NCBI RefSeq assembly: GCF_033568475.1
Contig: NC_133123.1
Span: 23,174,622 to 23,238,621 of the forward strand
Direction of reading: 5' to 3'
Source: Henckelia pumila
Taxonomy: Eukaryota > Streptophyta > Magnoliopsida > Lamiales > Gesneriaceae
Length of the DNA stretch: 64,000 nt
The position numbers and the translations under genes are program-made. How positions within the stretch are numbered: the stretch's first letter is position 1; each line of letters starts with the position of its first letter. Shown piece by piece: positions 45,570 through 57,618 of this stretch. The notes below the pieces were generated by a model. It saw only the letters and a list, made by a program, of their open reading frames with translations, made no database searches and had not been told where the DNA came from.

Positions 45570-47154
45570 TGATGATCATAGATCTCTCGGATGAAAATTG
45601 AAATCGTATTTTTATGGATTATATAGCGATCTCAAAATCTTTATTTATAATCTTTCGCGGGCTTTAAGGTAAAATTTGTCACACCAAAATCCCACTGTTC
45701 ATAGACGGATGCTAACTCAATTTATATTCCCCTGAATCTGAAACCCGATTTTCAAACAAATAAAAATATACATGTGTGTAAACAAAGAGTGTTTTCTTTC
45801 TTTCTTTCCTTCTTTTTGTTTTGAGAGTGAAAAAAGAGTGTTTTTTAAAAAGTTAAAATAGTGGCGAAAAGTAGATGATGATTATACATACATTTGTAAA
45901 CATAATAAGTTACAGAGTATAATGATGACAGTCGGTGGTGGTAAGGAAGCGTATCGGCGACGAGGAACAAGATCACTGGCTTATATTCAATCTTGTCCAG
46001 CAAATATATATGTACCAAATTATTAAATAATTTATAGTATTGAATGGAATATGTTAAATAATGTTATCGTTTTAAATTGAGAGATGTAATTTATTATAAT
46101 AACAGAATTTCGAACTCGAGATTTCGTTTGATGAGATTTAAATTATTTTCGAATATACACAAGTACAAGATTAAATGGAAAGAATTGAGATTCAAATTAT
46201 TCCCGAATTTGGGTTCATCATTCTTGCACGGGAGCCATGATAATCCTTTGAATGACAAATAAAAAGGGGGAGAAGAAAATCATATATTCCATTTATAACT
46301 TTTTAGGGAAAATGTATTTCTTATTACAACAAAATTTTTGGATCATTCCTAATGGATCTTAACTATTCCTCAAAATGAATTGAATGATGATGGTAATAAT
46401 TGAAATAGTTAACAACCCAACCACTTAATGAAATAAATTAGATAGGACAAGGATTAATTACAATCATTAACATAACAAACACCCAGATGACTTATTTCTT
46501 TTTTCACCATACAAAAAGTCTAATTTCTCGAAATAATTACCATTCATTCTAGAAATCGAAAAATACAACCAAAGAATCAAGTGTTCCCCGTGCGCATTCG
46601 GGTCCCAATTGGTCATTAGTGATGAACAAGAAATGTAGGGAAATTGTTCGCCCAAATGGGACCATTTTCCCCCATTTGGACAGATGGGTTTTTTCAGCCA
46701 TTTTTTCTTTGGCTCCGGATTTTTTTAAATTTTTTTTAGTGATTTTTAAATATTTTTTTAAAAAAAAACACTGATCAGCTGATGACCTATATCTAGCCAA
46801 TCTGACATTAGGTTCTCAATTTTGGGATGATGTTTTGAGTTCGAAACATCATTGTAACAAATTTCTTCTTAACTGGAAAAAAAACTATAGAGGATTTTAC
46901 AATATATTTATGATTAGAATGATATCTTGTGTGTGTGTGTGTGTTGTTTTTCAAAAGCAAAAAGGGCTCGGTTCATAGGTAGTTTACTCTTTTTCTCCTT
47001 TTTGGCTTCAAGGCTTCGAGTCACCATAACTTGAGAAGCTAGTGGAAACAAATAAAGGTAGTAAGGTAAATTAAAATATTATTTTTTGTGAGTTCAACAA
47101 TAATATTTTTTTGGGTGATGTATATATAAGGTAAAAGAAGCGGTGATAGCTTAT
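45570..47154. other. Intergenic, no gene seen
   Basis: No convincing frame. (TTTC)n at about 45797-45816, (GT)n at about 46929-46944. Confidence 0.55.
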
Positions 47155-47260
47155 AGCTTATATGGCAATTGTGATCCATGTCTAAAGTTTGAGATGAGGT
47201 TTTTTATAGCTTATATGGCAATTGTGATCCATGTCTAAAGTTTGAGATGAGGTTTTTTAT
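47155..47260. repeat. Perfect 53-bp tandem duplication
   Basis: The unit from AGCTTATATGGCAATTGTG to GAGGTTTTTTAT occurs twice head to tail (47155-47207, 47208-47260) without a visible mismatch, so it is recent. Confidence 0.9.
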
Positions 47261-48169
47261 TTGAGAACCAGTGTAGCAAGCATAGTAAGTCTACGGATCA
47301 ATATTCATGGAGATGGATCGATACAGTCTATATTTCTAATGAAGAATAATAATTTTGACATAAAAAATAATAACTTTTTATGAGTCCAATTAAACCGCAC
47401 ATTCGTTTCATAAAATCGACCAATGAAAACATTTCATAGGAGTTTTTATAATTGCAGCAATTTTTCTCTGTTAACTAGAAAAAGTGGCAAGTTAAATAGT
47501 GAATTTTGTAGGCAAATTTCTTGGCACTTTTGATTGCGTCTTGTGGGAGTCTTCGAAGAAACCTTTAACGGTCTTCTCGTCAACACGGATTCTTCCGAGT
47601 CAATTCAAAAGGTATCATATTGTGTTAGACGCGGAGTGCTAAATCCACTGTTATTATATATTATCTCTAATAAAAAGACAAGTATAGAATAACACTTGAA
47701 ATAACATCATGTGGAGACACGGTATTTTCAGAGATAATTGCTTTATGTTGGACTACTATGTGAAAAAATCATATTTTTGGTCATGTAATTTACATGTTTT
47801 TAATTTTTTTTGTCTTGTTTTATGTTAATGTTCGATCTTAATCTACTGGTTTATATTTTTTCTTGTTTTTTTCCATCGGCACGTTAACGAGCATTTGACA
47901 CGTTTGTAATTTTTTGAGCCACACAAATAACTTTTAGCTTCACATCATCATATTTTAATAACATGTAAACACTTCGATGAAAAAGATACAAATTAAGTAG
48001 ACTAAAACGATAAATTAACCGATAACATGATAGAAAAAACATGAAAATTGCTTAACCAAAACTGTAATTTTCCGTCTTCGCTCACAAACTTTCGTACATC
48101 AATAATGGGAGGGGTCATCCCTGATGCAGACCAGAGGCGACACAATGAGAAATAGTATTGGGAACCGTA

Positions 48170-48660
48170 TGTGATGAGTTCTATGAAATTGAATGCATGT
48201 GCGAATGAGAATTTAGGCAGATTCAGTGTGGGTGCATGGGGTAGTCAGAGACAGACAAGACAACTTTTGTTGGAGTTTGGAAAACAGATCAACCAATTCC
48301 CTCTCAGTAGTGCATGGTGAGCTTCTTGCTATCCTATATGGGGTAAAATTATATATGACAGAAATTTTACAGATGTTTAGGTTGCTACGAATTCATGACT
48401 GACAGTGCAAGCAGTCACATCTACTCAGAAAATTTTGGGCTACCTTGGAGTATGTGCCATAGTGCTTCATGAAAGAATTCAATGACCGGTTATCTCGAAC
48501 TTTATTCACGTTAATCGTTCGGCTAATTTTGTAGCACATAGTTTAGCTAGTTTTGTTGTTTTCTCCCATTCCTCATTTGTTTGGAGGAATTGTGAGGTTT
48601 TTTCTCTTGACTAGTTAGACTTGTAATGGACTATTTCATTTAATAAAATTACAAGTTCTA
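48170..48660 (+). pseudogene. LINE-like relic: RNase H (RVT_3) end and 3' tail
   Basis: Across three frames the sequence gives NENLGRFSVGAWG, ELLAILYG-like residues, and finally a clean stretch from 48501 to the stop at 48612: FIHVNRSANFVAHSLASF, then VWRNCEVFSLD. This is the HVxRxxNxxAHxLA motif that ends plant RVT_3 RNase H domains. After the stop comes a short tail, TTTAATAAAATTACAAGTTC, and an ATTAAAAAAA run at about 48660, as in a LINE 3' end. It is 5'-truncated and broken, probably a dead-on-arrival insertion. Confidence 0.55.
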
Positions 48661-48917
48661 TTAAAAAAATGTAATTTTCGCATAATGTTAAAAGATAATT
48701 TTGATTTTCTGTGCAATCGAAAATCGAAATTAGAATTTTAGTTTGAGCTCAAGGTAAAATTGTTAGATTTATTTTGTTATGTTTCTGGTATGTGTGAAGT
48801 TTTTTGAGGTAAAATTTTCCGGTTTATCAATTATTGTATAAATTTTTTGTCGGTGATTGATTATTTAATTGTATATTAGACGCCGTTACTAATAAACGCA
48901 GCATCTTGGGAGGGATG

Positions 48918-49878
48918 TGTTGGAAAAAATGTTGAATGAATTGTTGGAATAAAATGACATGAAATGGGCTTGAATTACTTGTCCAAAAAGCTTGTCCCAA
49001 TTGATGCAAAAATTTGAATTTAATAAAATAATTTGGAGGGAAAGTTGTCCCACATTGAAACATGTTCAATGTATTGTCCACCTTATATAATCCAACATTG
49101 GATTATGGGATTGAGCCCTTAGGGCATCGATGTTTTGTAAAGGGGCAAGACGTTAATCGATGCAACAAACACACGCGCGCGGAGGGGCGAGGCGAGGTCT
49201 TAAGATAAATTATTTTTTTTGGATAAAATTTGGTTCAAGAATAATATTTTATTATTTTGTGAGTGCGATCGATCGGTTAAAAACAACCGACCGAGCGCAG
49301 CCCTCCTCTGTCGAGATAGAATGTTTCATAAAATTTGGGCGCTCGGTCCACTAAATTTAACCGACCGAGCGCACCATGGTTTGAGCGAGACAGAATGTCT
49401 GTTAGAAGAGGGGCGCTCGATCGGTCAAAAATAACCGACCGCGCGCACCTTTGCAGACTGAAAATTCACGACTGTTTTTGGGCTTTTTCTGTCATGGGTT
49501 GCATCTTTACGCCTTATAACGTGTTGTTTCGTGTATAAGTCTATATATACGGTAGTTATAACACAGAAAATATAAACAGAACATCTGATAACGTGTATAC
49601 ATCAGATTTCTGCAAGATCTTCCTTCTCTCTCACAAATAAAAAGTTGATACATATTTTAGTTCGACGAAGATCGAGATATTTGTTGTACTGCTATATCTC
49701 GATTGTATAGTCGTTGTATCTTAGAGACGATTGCTGTCAACGTTGAGCACTGTTAACGGGCAATTTCGTCTTGCGGATAGAGAGATTCGATCTCTCGCCT
49801 CGACTAGTTGCTATTTTTTGTTGCCGTTGCTGTTGTTGTTGTACACGTTTTCAGAATTCGAAGTACACCCTTATAACA
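48918..49878 (+). mobile_element. Solo LTR, about 961 bp
   Basis: TGTTGGAAAA start and CTTATAACA end. Flanks GGATG (48913-48917) and GGATA (49879-49883) form a target duplication with one mismatch. A TATA box (TATATATA, 49542-49549) is in place and an AATAAAAAG signal lies at about 49637. No primer site, coding region or second LTR is found on either side, so it is most simply the product of LTR-LTR recombination. Related to neither of the two Copia LTRs by eye. Confidence 0.7.
49265..49449 (+). repeat. Three 74-bp tandem units with GCGCTCGGTCGGTT palindromes in the solo LTR
   Basis: Units start at 49265, 49339 and 49413. Each opens with an inverted repeat of about 34 bp, GCGCTCGGTCGGTT facing AACCGACCGAGCGC across an A/T-rich loop. 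The array lies upstream of the TATA box at 49542. Confidence 0.85.
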
Positions 49879-49883
49879 GGATA

Positions 49884-50701
49884 AAAGTTACAAGTTGATT
49901 AATATGAAATTAATTTTCAGAATGCTTTTCTTTCTAAAAATTAAAAATAGAATGCGTAAATGGACCGAACCTTAGGTTAAAAAAGTTGGAAAAATAGTCC
50001 ATTTAATCATCTAATTAAGTTTTCATGTTTAATTTTTAATCATCTAATTTGTCAAAATTGTTTTTTAGTCATACAACTTTGCGCTTTGATGGGTATTTAG
50101 TCTTATTTTATCGAATCACGGGTATGACACCTGCGTTTGACACAATATAATCTTTGCATATTTGACACACTGCATACATTATTCCCTGAAACACATCATA
50201 CAAATGTCATCTTTATCCCCGAACATCTTATTAATCGAAACCTATAAACAAAATCTTACATATTTCGACCCGCGAACATTATTCTCAACCTTCCCCGCAC
50301 TATTTTCCCTAGAACTTTGAAAATATAATGAAACCGAACTTCGTTAAATATTTCTCTCAATCCAAAGTATATCATAGAGTCTAATATGTACACATATATA
50401 TACAACGCATGTGCTGATTACTATTTAATATTTTCTAAATAATTCTGCTAAAATAACTGTTTCGCATCGATTTGTACCATAGAATTAGTATAGAACGTAC
50501 CATGATAGTTTTGGTTCATTAATTTTATAAATTTTGGTTTTGATAAACTAACTTTTAATTTTTCGACAATTTTGATTCAATTGCTGACGTGATAGCTTGA
50601 TAAGACGATATTTTCCAAAGCAACGTCATCATGTTTTGGTCTATTTAGCATTTTTTGGTATCACGTCAGCAGTTTAATCAAAATAACTTAAAATTAAAAA
50701 T
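49884..50701. other. Intergenic, no gene seen
   Basis: AT-rich. About 50510-50690 has phrases (TTTTGGTT, GACGTGATA, CACGTCAGC) like those of the following MITE and may be a decayed related copy. Confidence 0.45.
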
Positions 50702-51024
50702 TAGGAAAAATTGCAATTTTGGTCCTTTAAGTTTGTCACATTGCGATTTTGGTCATTTATGTTTTCATATTTCAGTTTTAGTCTCGCATGTTCCAATTTT
50801 TGGCAATTTTGGTCTTTTTTCTTCGAAAAAGCTGACGTGTCACTGTACACGTCAGCTCCACATCAGCACTGCATTGGTGCCACATCAGCTCCACATCGGA
50901 AAAAATACTAAAATTGCCACACAAAAAAAATTAAAGACAGTAGACTAAAACTGAAATCTATAAATATAGATGACCGAAATCACAAGGCTGACAAATATAC
51001 AGGACTAAAAAAAAATTTTCCCTA
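50702..51024. repeat. Inverted-repeat MITE, family 'TTTTGGTC', copy 2
   Basis: Left arm GGAAAAATTGCAATTTTGG, TTGCGATTTTGGTC and TTTCAGTTTTAGTC. The right arm, read inversely, gives GGGAAAATTTTTTTTTAGTC, TGTGATTTCGGTC and TTTCAGTTTTAGTC. The centre holds palindromic CTGACGTG/CACGTCAG and CACATCAGC. Homologous to 13052-13366. Confidence 0.75.
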
Positions 51025-51427
51025 AAATTTAACCAAAACTCAAAATTGAACAAAACAGTGAAAAAAAAAACCCCGGTATAAAAATGATGGATAATTAACA
51101 TGAAAACACATTGACTATATATATTGTCTGTAACGAAACCTTTAAAGTCTCCATCAATGGCGGTTGGCGGAGGTGCCCACACGCTCTCTCTTTCTCTCTA
51201 TTGCCAATTTTGCGCCACCTTTTCTCTCTCACCCATCAAACTTTCCCCACAATTCTGCTCACTGTTGATAGTGAGTTTTCATATATAATAATAATAAATA
51301 AATAAATCTACAAAACAAAACAAAAAATATAAATATATATTAGGTAAAGTAATCATCATTTAGGGTTTCCCTTTAATTTTCTCTTCCTCTGCTACCTCTA
51401 CTGAATTTGTTGCTCCCTTTTTCCCCT

Positions 51428-51435
51428 TATATATA
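51428..51435 (+). promoter_or_regulatory. Candidate TATA box for the NAC gene's long leader
   Basis: TATATATA followed by pyrimidine-rich CATCTTCCCTTCTTCCC, typical of a transcription start zone near 51460. If used, the 5' UTR would be about 1.9 kb of genomic DNA. A plausible intron runs from AAG|GTTTGA (51852/51853) to CCAG|GTCTC (53327/53328), which would leave a spliced leader of about 415 nt. Confidence 0.4.
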
Positions 51436-51606
51436 CAAATCCCATTTCATCTTCCCTTCTTCCCTTGCTCACCCACTTGGGGTTTTTTTTTAATATATAT
51501 ATATAATACTTCCCTTGTTTTTTTTCCCCCATTCATTCGTTGGCACCATAACTGCGCTCGTTTTCTCCGGTCGAGACAGCAAGAAGACAGTGCGTGCTGT
51601 TCTTCG

Positions 51607-51672
51607 ATGATGTTCGAGGAAAGCATCCGCTGTTTGTTCTTGTCTTGTTGTCGTCTTGGTTTTCTAAGTTAA
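51607..51672 (+). promoter_or_regulatory. Short upstream ORF (21 codons) in the presumed NAC leader
   Basis: ATG-ATG-TTC-GAG... to TAA, encoding MMFEESIRCL and a cysteine-containing tail. It lies in the region expected to be the first, non-coding exon of the NAC gene. If transcribed it could reduce translation of the main ORF. It rests on the leader model. Confidence 0.3.
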
Positions 51673-52153
51673 ATCCTATATATATATATATTCCTAAAGC
51701 TTCGGAACATAATTTCTTGGGATTTGAGCAGAAGTTGCTAGCTAGTTTAGTATTATAAGGGTTTTTAGCAGACACTTTCTGCTTTTGGTGGATCGGATCG
51801 AGTAGTGTGTTGTGATCGGTTCTATAATATCACTGGATTTGAAAACTTTAAGGTTTGAGTTTTCTTGATCCATTTCAGTTCTTTATGTTGAAATTTTTGT
51901 CCTTTTTTTTTTTTGGTTCATCGACTACTTTCAAATGTGTTCGTGCGTAGTATATTATATTTTTTCGATATGGTATTATAAAATGGATCCATGTTGCTTG
52001 ATGTCTTGTGTTGAAATCAAGATTCTATTTGTTCGGATAGGGATCCGATCGAAGATAATGAGTTTCTGGAGTATACATCTCATATATAATATCAACAACA
52101 CCAGCTTCATGTTTTTAAAAATTATTTCTTTCTTAAATTTTATAATAAAACTG

Positions 52154-52194
<41 letters not shown>

Positions 52195-53350
52195 CGAACT
52201 CGAGCTTCACCTTCACTTTTTCCCCTACTTTTGATTTTATTCACTTCATTCTTGCAACCTTTTTTATGGCTATGATTTCGTTGCCAAGGATGTGTAAAGT
52301 GACCTAAAGAAGTGATGATAAGTTAAGTTTCATGCAAAAAAAGTTATTATCACATGTAAAATTTCTACTTCTATGTATAATAATAACCTTACCGCTATAT
52401 TTCATATGCATGATTTCTAGCAATCAAGTGAGTGAATTCATGATTTTATTTTTTTTTTTTGAAATACTCCACATATATTGCATGGATGATTTCTATTCCG
52501 AAGCGATTGATTATGAGATAATGAAAAGCGTATGGCGTGGATATATCTTGTTTTAATTAGTAGGCTATGACATGCTAGTTAAAGTGCTAGTGAATGGTTG
52601 GATCTTATTGATGTTTGGAAGAATTCTAGATCGATCCGTAAAAAACATGTGATTGTGTTTACCATGATTACTTGCATGCTTGGCACCTTCACTTATTATG
52701 TTTGAGGTTTTTTTTTTTTTTTGCCCCTTTTTATAATATCAGAATATATGTGCATTAAATCTCAGTCAATATATATTTATAGATGATCTTGGATTTCTTT
52801 TCTTATACGCTCACTCTTTTTAAAAAAAAAAAAAAAAATTACAAGAAAGATTGAGGAACATTTTTTTAATTTGATAATACTACCATTATGTAATATGAAT
52901 ATGGCAGTTAAATTCTTTTGTAAAATCTACATTATAATTGATTGATCCTTTGATTATTTTTTTTACTATACCTTTGATTTTAAATACTTCTCTAATTTTA
53001 TTCTCGTTGTTTTCTTATTTTTCTTCGTTTCGCAAAATATTTAAGAATTTTGGATGATGATTACAATTTACAGCACTTCCCTTTAATTGTACAAACACAC
53101 ACACATAATGATCACGTGATTCTGCATGCATTTCATTTCTCATATTGTTTTTTTCAAATTCTTTGAATAGGAACAATTTGAAGATTAAACATGGGGTAAA
53201 ATCTTGCATGAGATTAGAAACAGGAATTGAATTGTGTGAATATAGTTTTGTTAATTAAACACCAAAAATATTTCTAGGCTAGGGCAATGATCAGCTGATA
53301 TTAATTAACTATAAATTTGAATACCAGGTCTCAGAATAATTCAAGAAATA

Positions 53351-54765
53351 ATGAATACTTTTTCACATGTTCCTCCTGGTTTCCGCTTCCATCCTACCGA
53401 TGAAGAACTTGTTGATTATTATCTAAGGAGAAAGGTTAATTCAAGACGAATCGACTTGGATGTAATCAAAGATGTTGATCTTTACAAAATTGAGCCTTGG
53501 GATCTTCAAGGTGTGACAAAATATATTTGACAAAAGCTCATATTTTGCTAAGTTTTTTATTTCATTATCACGAATTCACTGACACACACACTAATTTGAT
53601 ATTAATAACTATATATAGTAGTGTAACAAAGAAAAATAAACCTAACATTATTAGTTGACTTTTCATCAGAGCTATGCAGAATAGGAACAGAAGAGCAAAA
53701 TGAATGGTACTTTTTCAGCCACAAAGATAAGAAATATCCAACCGGAACGCGCACGAATAGAGCCACTGCAGCAGGGTTTTGGAAGGCAACTGGACGAGAC
53801 AAGGCCATTTATTCGAAGCAAGACTTAATCGGTATGAGAAAAACATTGGTCTTTTACAAAGGAAGAGCACCAAATGGTCAAAAATCAGATTGGATCATGC
53901 ACGAATATCGTCTGGAGACCGATGAAAATGGAACCCCCCAGGCAAGTACTAAGCTGGGTATTTATGCAAATACATGAATATTTGTTTTTTCTGACAATGC
54001 CATAGGATATTAGGGTTTTCATGATCATTCTTTACCACAAAATCAACATAATCTTTGGTAAAAACCATAGAATCTAACATAGTTTACGAGAAAAAAAGTA
54101 TATATATATATATATATATGGTGGCAGCATGCATCTAATACAGTTGTATAATTGATGTGATGATTATACAGGAAGAAGGATGGGTTGTTTGTAGGGTTTT
54201 CAAGAAACGATTAGCAACGGTTCGAAAACTCATGGGCGATCACGATTCACCAATCTGGTACGATGATCAAGTTTCATTCATGCAGGATATGGACTCCCCA
54301 AACCAGAACTCTCATTCCAATATCCAATATCCGTACCCTAATTACAATTCTTGCAAGAAAGAGCTCGATTTGCCGTATGGAATCACACCAGATCATTTCC
54401 TCCAGCTTCCTCTCTTAGAAAGTCCGAAAATGGCATCTTTTCCAGGCCTGAACATGAACATTGGCAACAATTTTTCGCACCCACCGGGGCTTAATCAAGA
54501 ACAAATGTATCACATTGATCAAAATTTTCACTCAATGTTTAAAAATAATGGTGAAAACTCGAGTGATCAGGTTACAGACTGGAGGGTTCTTGACAAATTT
54601 GTGGCATCCCAACTTAGCCAAGAAGAAATGTCCAAAGATAATGAAACGTTCCCGGCGGTCGGAGATTCCAATATGATTGCTAGGAACTTGGAGAAGCAAG
54701 AAATGGCATTGGATAATGCTTCGAACTCTACGTCGTCAAGCTGCCAGATTGATCTGTGGAAGTGA
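53351..54765 (+). CDS. VND-type NAC-domain transcription factor (VND4-6 clade), 341 aa
   Basis: Three exons: 53351-53510, 53670-53941, 54172-54765. Exon 1 starts [20 protein letters not shown]. The NAC domain (about residues 6-160) has all five subdomains, including [10 protein letters not shown] at the exon 1/2 joint, [44 protein letters not shown] and DWIMHEYRL, closing with [12 protein letters not shown] in exon 3. The C-terminal activation region carries [10 protein letters not shown] (about 221-230) and [18 protein letters not shown] (about 279-296), motifs of VND4, VND5 and VND6. VND proteins are nuclear DNA-binding master switches for vessel-element secondary walls and cell death. Intron positions are the usual NAC ones. 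Intron 2 begins GCAAGT, not GT. Neighbouring PMEI genes favour a VND5/VND6-like orthologue. Confidence 0.92.
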
Positions 54766-54872
54766 ATAGATCTTCATGCTAAAGAGATGCAAGGGTACTA
54801 TATGTTGATATGCAATGGATTAAGGGATCATATCAACGTCATTATTATTACTATTATAAGTTTCTTGTAAAT

Positions 54873-54878
54873 AATAAA
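54873..54878 (+). terminator. Polyadenylation signal of the NAC gene
   Basis: AATAAA, 108 bp after the stop codon, in an AT-rich 3' UTR. Confidence 0.6.
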
Positions 54879-54899
54879 AACTGAATTTATTATTATATT

Positions 54900-57618
54900 A
54901 TATATAACCTAACTATATGGAATCCTGGAAGGCTGGAATATACCATATATATAGTATATTATTCAAGAAGTGATCTTATTAATTGTAAGATAGATGATGT
55001 CTATGTAATGATCTGATGATATAACCACGGTGCTGTTTATGTTGTCAAACTGTGGTTAATTCTTAATATGCATTTGTATTGAAGAATTAAGTACTGCAAA
55101 AATGAATGTATTGTAAAATTTCCCTTTGGTTTTTTCCCATTTTTTGTTCAAGTAAAAAGGCAAAACTTTGGTTATATAGAAGAAAAAAGTTTTCAATCCA
55201 TATAACTAATGAAATTAAGTTTTCAATATTTTCGATTATTTCGAGATCTTGAGTGATCACGATCTTTGAGTATATTCATGTATGTTCTTTAATCTCTCAG
55301 TGCCAATAATGTCTCACATTTGCTGTTTTATGATCAATTTACCAGACTGGCCAGTTGATTTTAATTATGTCTTCCATTCATATGGTTCCATATATAAATA
55401 TACTTGATAAACAGCGAATATTCCATCGATTTAGAGAAAGATGCATGTATACAATAAAGTTTTGAAATATTGCTGTTGTCTCTCCTATTATCTATAGATA
55501 ATAATTGTCCTATAAAAAAGGCGATTTTGGGGGTGGCATGCTACACTGAATTTTAAGCGATCTCAAGTGAAGGAATATATATAATTTCCCTTTTGTTTTG
55601 CGGTCCATTCGATGATAACTTTACTTCGAAGGCTAGCCTCATGCAATTATTTATTTCAATTCTTGGAAGTAGGCACAAACAATAGGTCACAAAAACCTTT
55701 ATGCAAAAAGGGTTTCTTCTACTTTACATGCAAGTAAACTTGTAGTAGTAAAAGCCACGAAATTTTGAAATAAACAAGGATAAAAATGGTCCAACGGCTA
55801 CGGTATAGTTGCTGAAATAGACTTACAAAGAGCAGGACGAAATTTACGACGAGATAAACGACTGATAATCACAGTATAAAATCATTTGCAGATGTGCATG
55901 ATACATACTTACATTTTATATATTTTACGTATGAATTCTTAAAAAAATTCGATCAAGGTAGCGATCTGAATTCTGACCCTATATACTCTACTAGCCATGT
56001 TTTGTACACAATCATTAATGTTATCGAAAATATGAACAAACTAGAAACAAATCATGATCTGCTAGTTAGGTTTTAAACTTTGAGAAAGTTTGAAATGATC
56101 CATATTGCAAAAGAAAGTGGAGATTTAAAAACCTTGAATATTAAGAACACGTTTCAGAAGGAAATGTTAAGTTTCTTGCTCGTATACATTCGAAATCATC
56201 CAAATTTTAGTAGAGGTTTATGAAAAAAGATTCAAAATACATGCATGAAAATTTTTCAATCATTATATATATACATTTTGACAAAGTGATGGAGGCAGAT
56301 GGGAGAGGATAGATTGACTTGATTCGTGAAGTTAAAAACTATAGGGAGAAAATCTTATATACCTTGGGTGAAGTACTCAACAGCAATATATACCAAGAAA
56401 CTATTGCAATGGTCTTGTTATCGAACCGGCTCCGAGTTTCTATTTCTTCCATTGGCGAATGAACTCGAAAGCAGACAAGAACATGAAGCATAGCCAAGAA
56501 ATATCATGCATATTTCTGCGGTTGGTTTTTTGTCCTCAAATTTTGTCAAAAGAATTTGGAAGCGCAGAATCAAGATATAAACTTACAATGGATGAAGCTC
56601 AACAGTCCCTTTCGAGAAGCTGTAAAATTCATGCAATGTATAATGGATATATATATATACTCATTAAATTGAATGAGTGCATATGTAATCCCACTTCAAC
56701 TCATTGACCTTGATTGATCTTTGGGAAAAAAAAGATATATACAAGAATTTGGTATCCTAGGAAATAAAGGGAATTAGCTTTTTCAAGTCAATCTGTGTGT
56801 AGGCTTAAGGTCAAAAAGTATATGTACAAGTGTTCATACACAGAAAGAAGAGACCGGGAGACATCATAATTTGAATGCGAATGACGATTTAATCTATAGT
56901 TTCAAGATATAACCAAAATTTATATGTATATGTATCCTTGTTCGATCATGCATGCTCGAGTATATATATATGTGTGGAGTGGCTAGCTCTGAAATATAGA
57001 GAATTAATGATCATGAGCTGCTGCGCATGCATGATATACATATGATGTATGATATATATGAACTGATAAATATGGGATATATGGGCTTTGCAAAGATTTA
57101 TAATATTTGTTTGCAAAGGAAGTTAACATCATTAACAGCGTGAAAAACTTCATGTGACTTTGCTATAATTAATGTTCCAGCACCAGTTTTATATGTATAT
57201 TTATATCTTTGTGTATGATTTGAAGAACATGGTCTCTTTGGACAGGCCTGCAGCAGGCTTATCTTTTGAATCATCATTGAGTTTCTTCTTGTTCTTGGTC
57301 ATGATGTATAATTGGAGCTTAATAATTTGAAAATTTTCAATGGTTTTGAGAATGAGAATTTGGTTTATGTAATTTATTTATTTTTCAATTTTTGAAATTA
57401 CCTCTTGGAAGAACAATAATTCCATATATATATCTTAGTAGGTTTTCTAGGTTCTAAATACTTTTTCCTTTGAGCAATATTATGAGACATTAGACAAAAG
57501 AAATCATAAACGTTGTATGAGTTATATAATTATATTTCATTGTCGAGCCCTAATAATTATTCTGGTCTTTTTGGTATATATGAGTCTTTTGATTCCCTAA
57601 AATGCATTCCCTATTTTT
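54900..57618. other. Intergenic, no firm gene
   Basis: Mostly AT-rich, with many ATATAT runs and CATGCATG phrases. One short minus-strand frame (57201-57302, 33 codons, lysine-rich start MTKNKKKLNDDSKDK) has protein-like composition but no recognised family. Confidence 0.5.
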
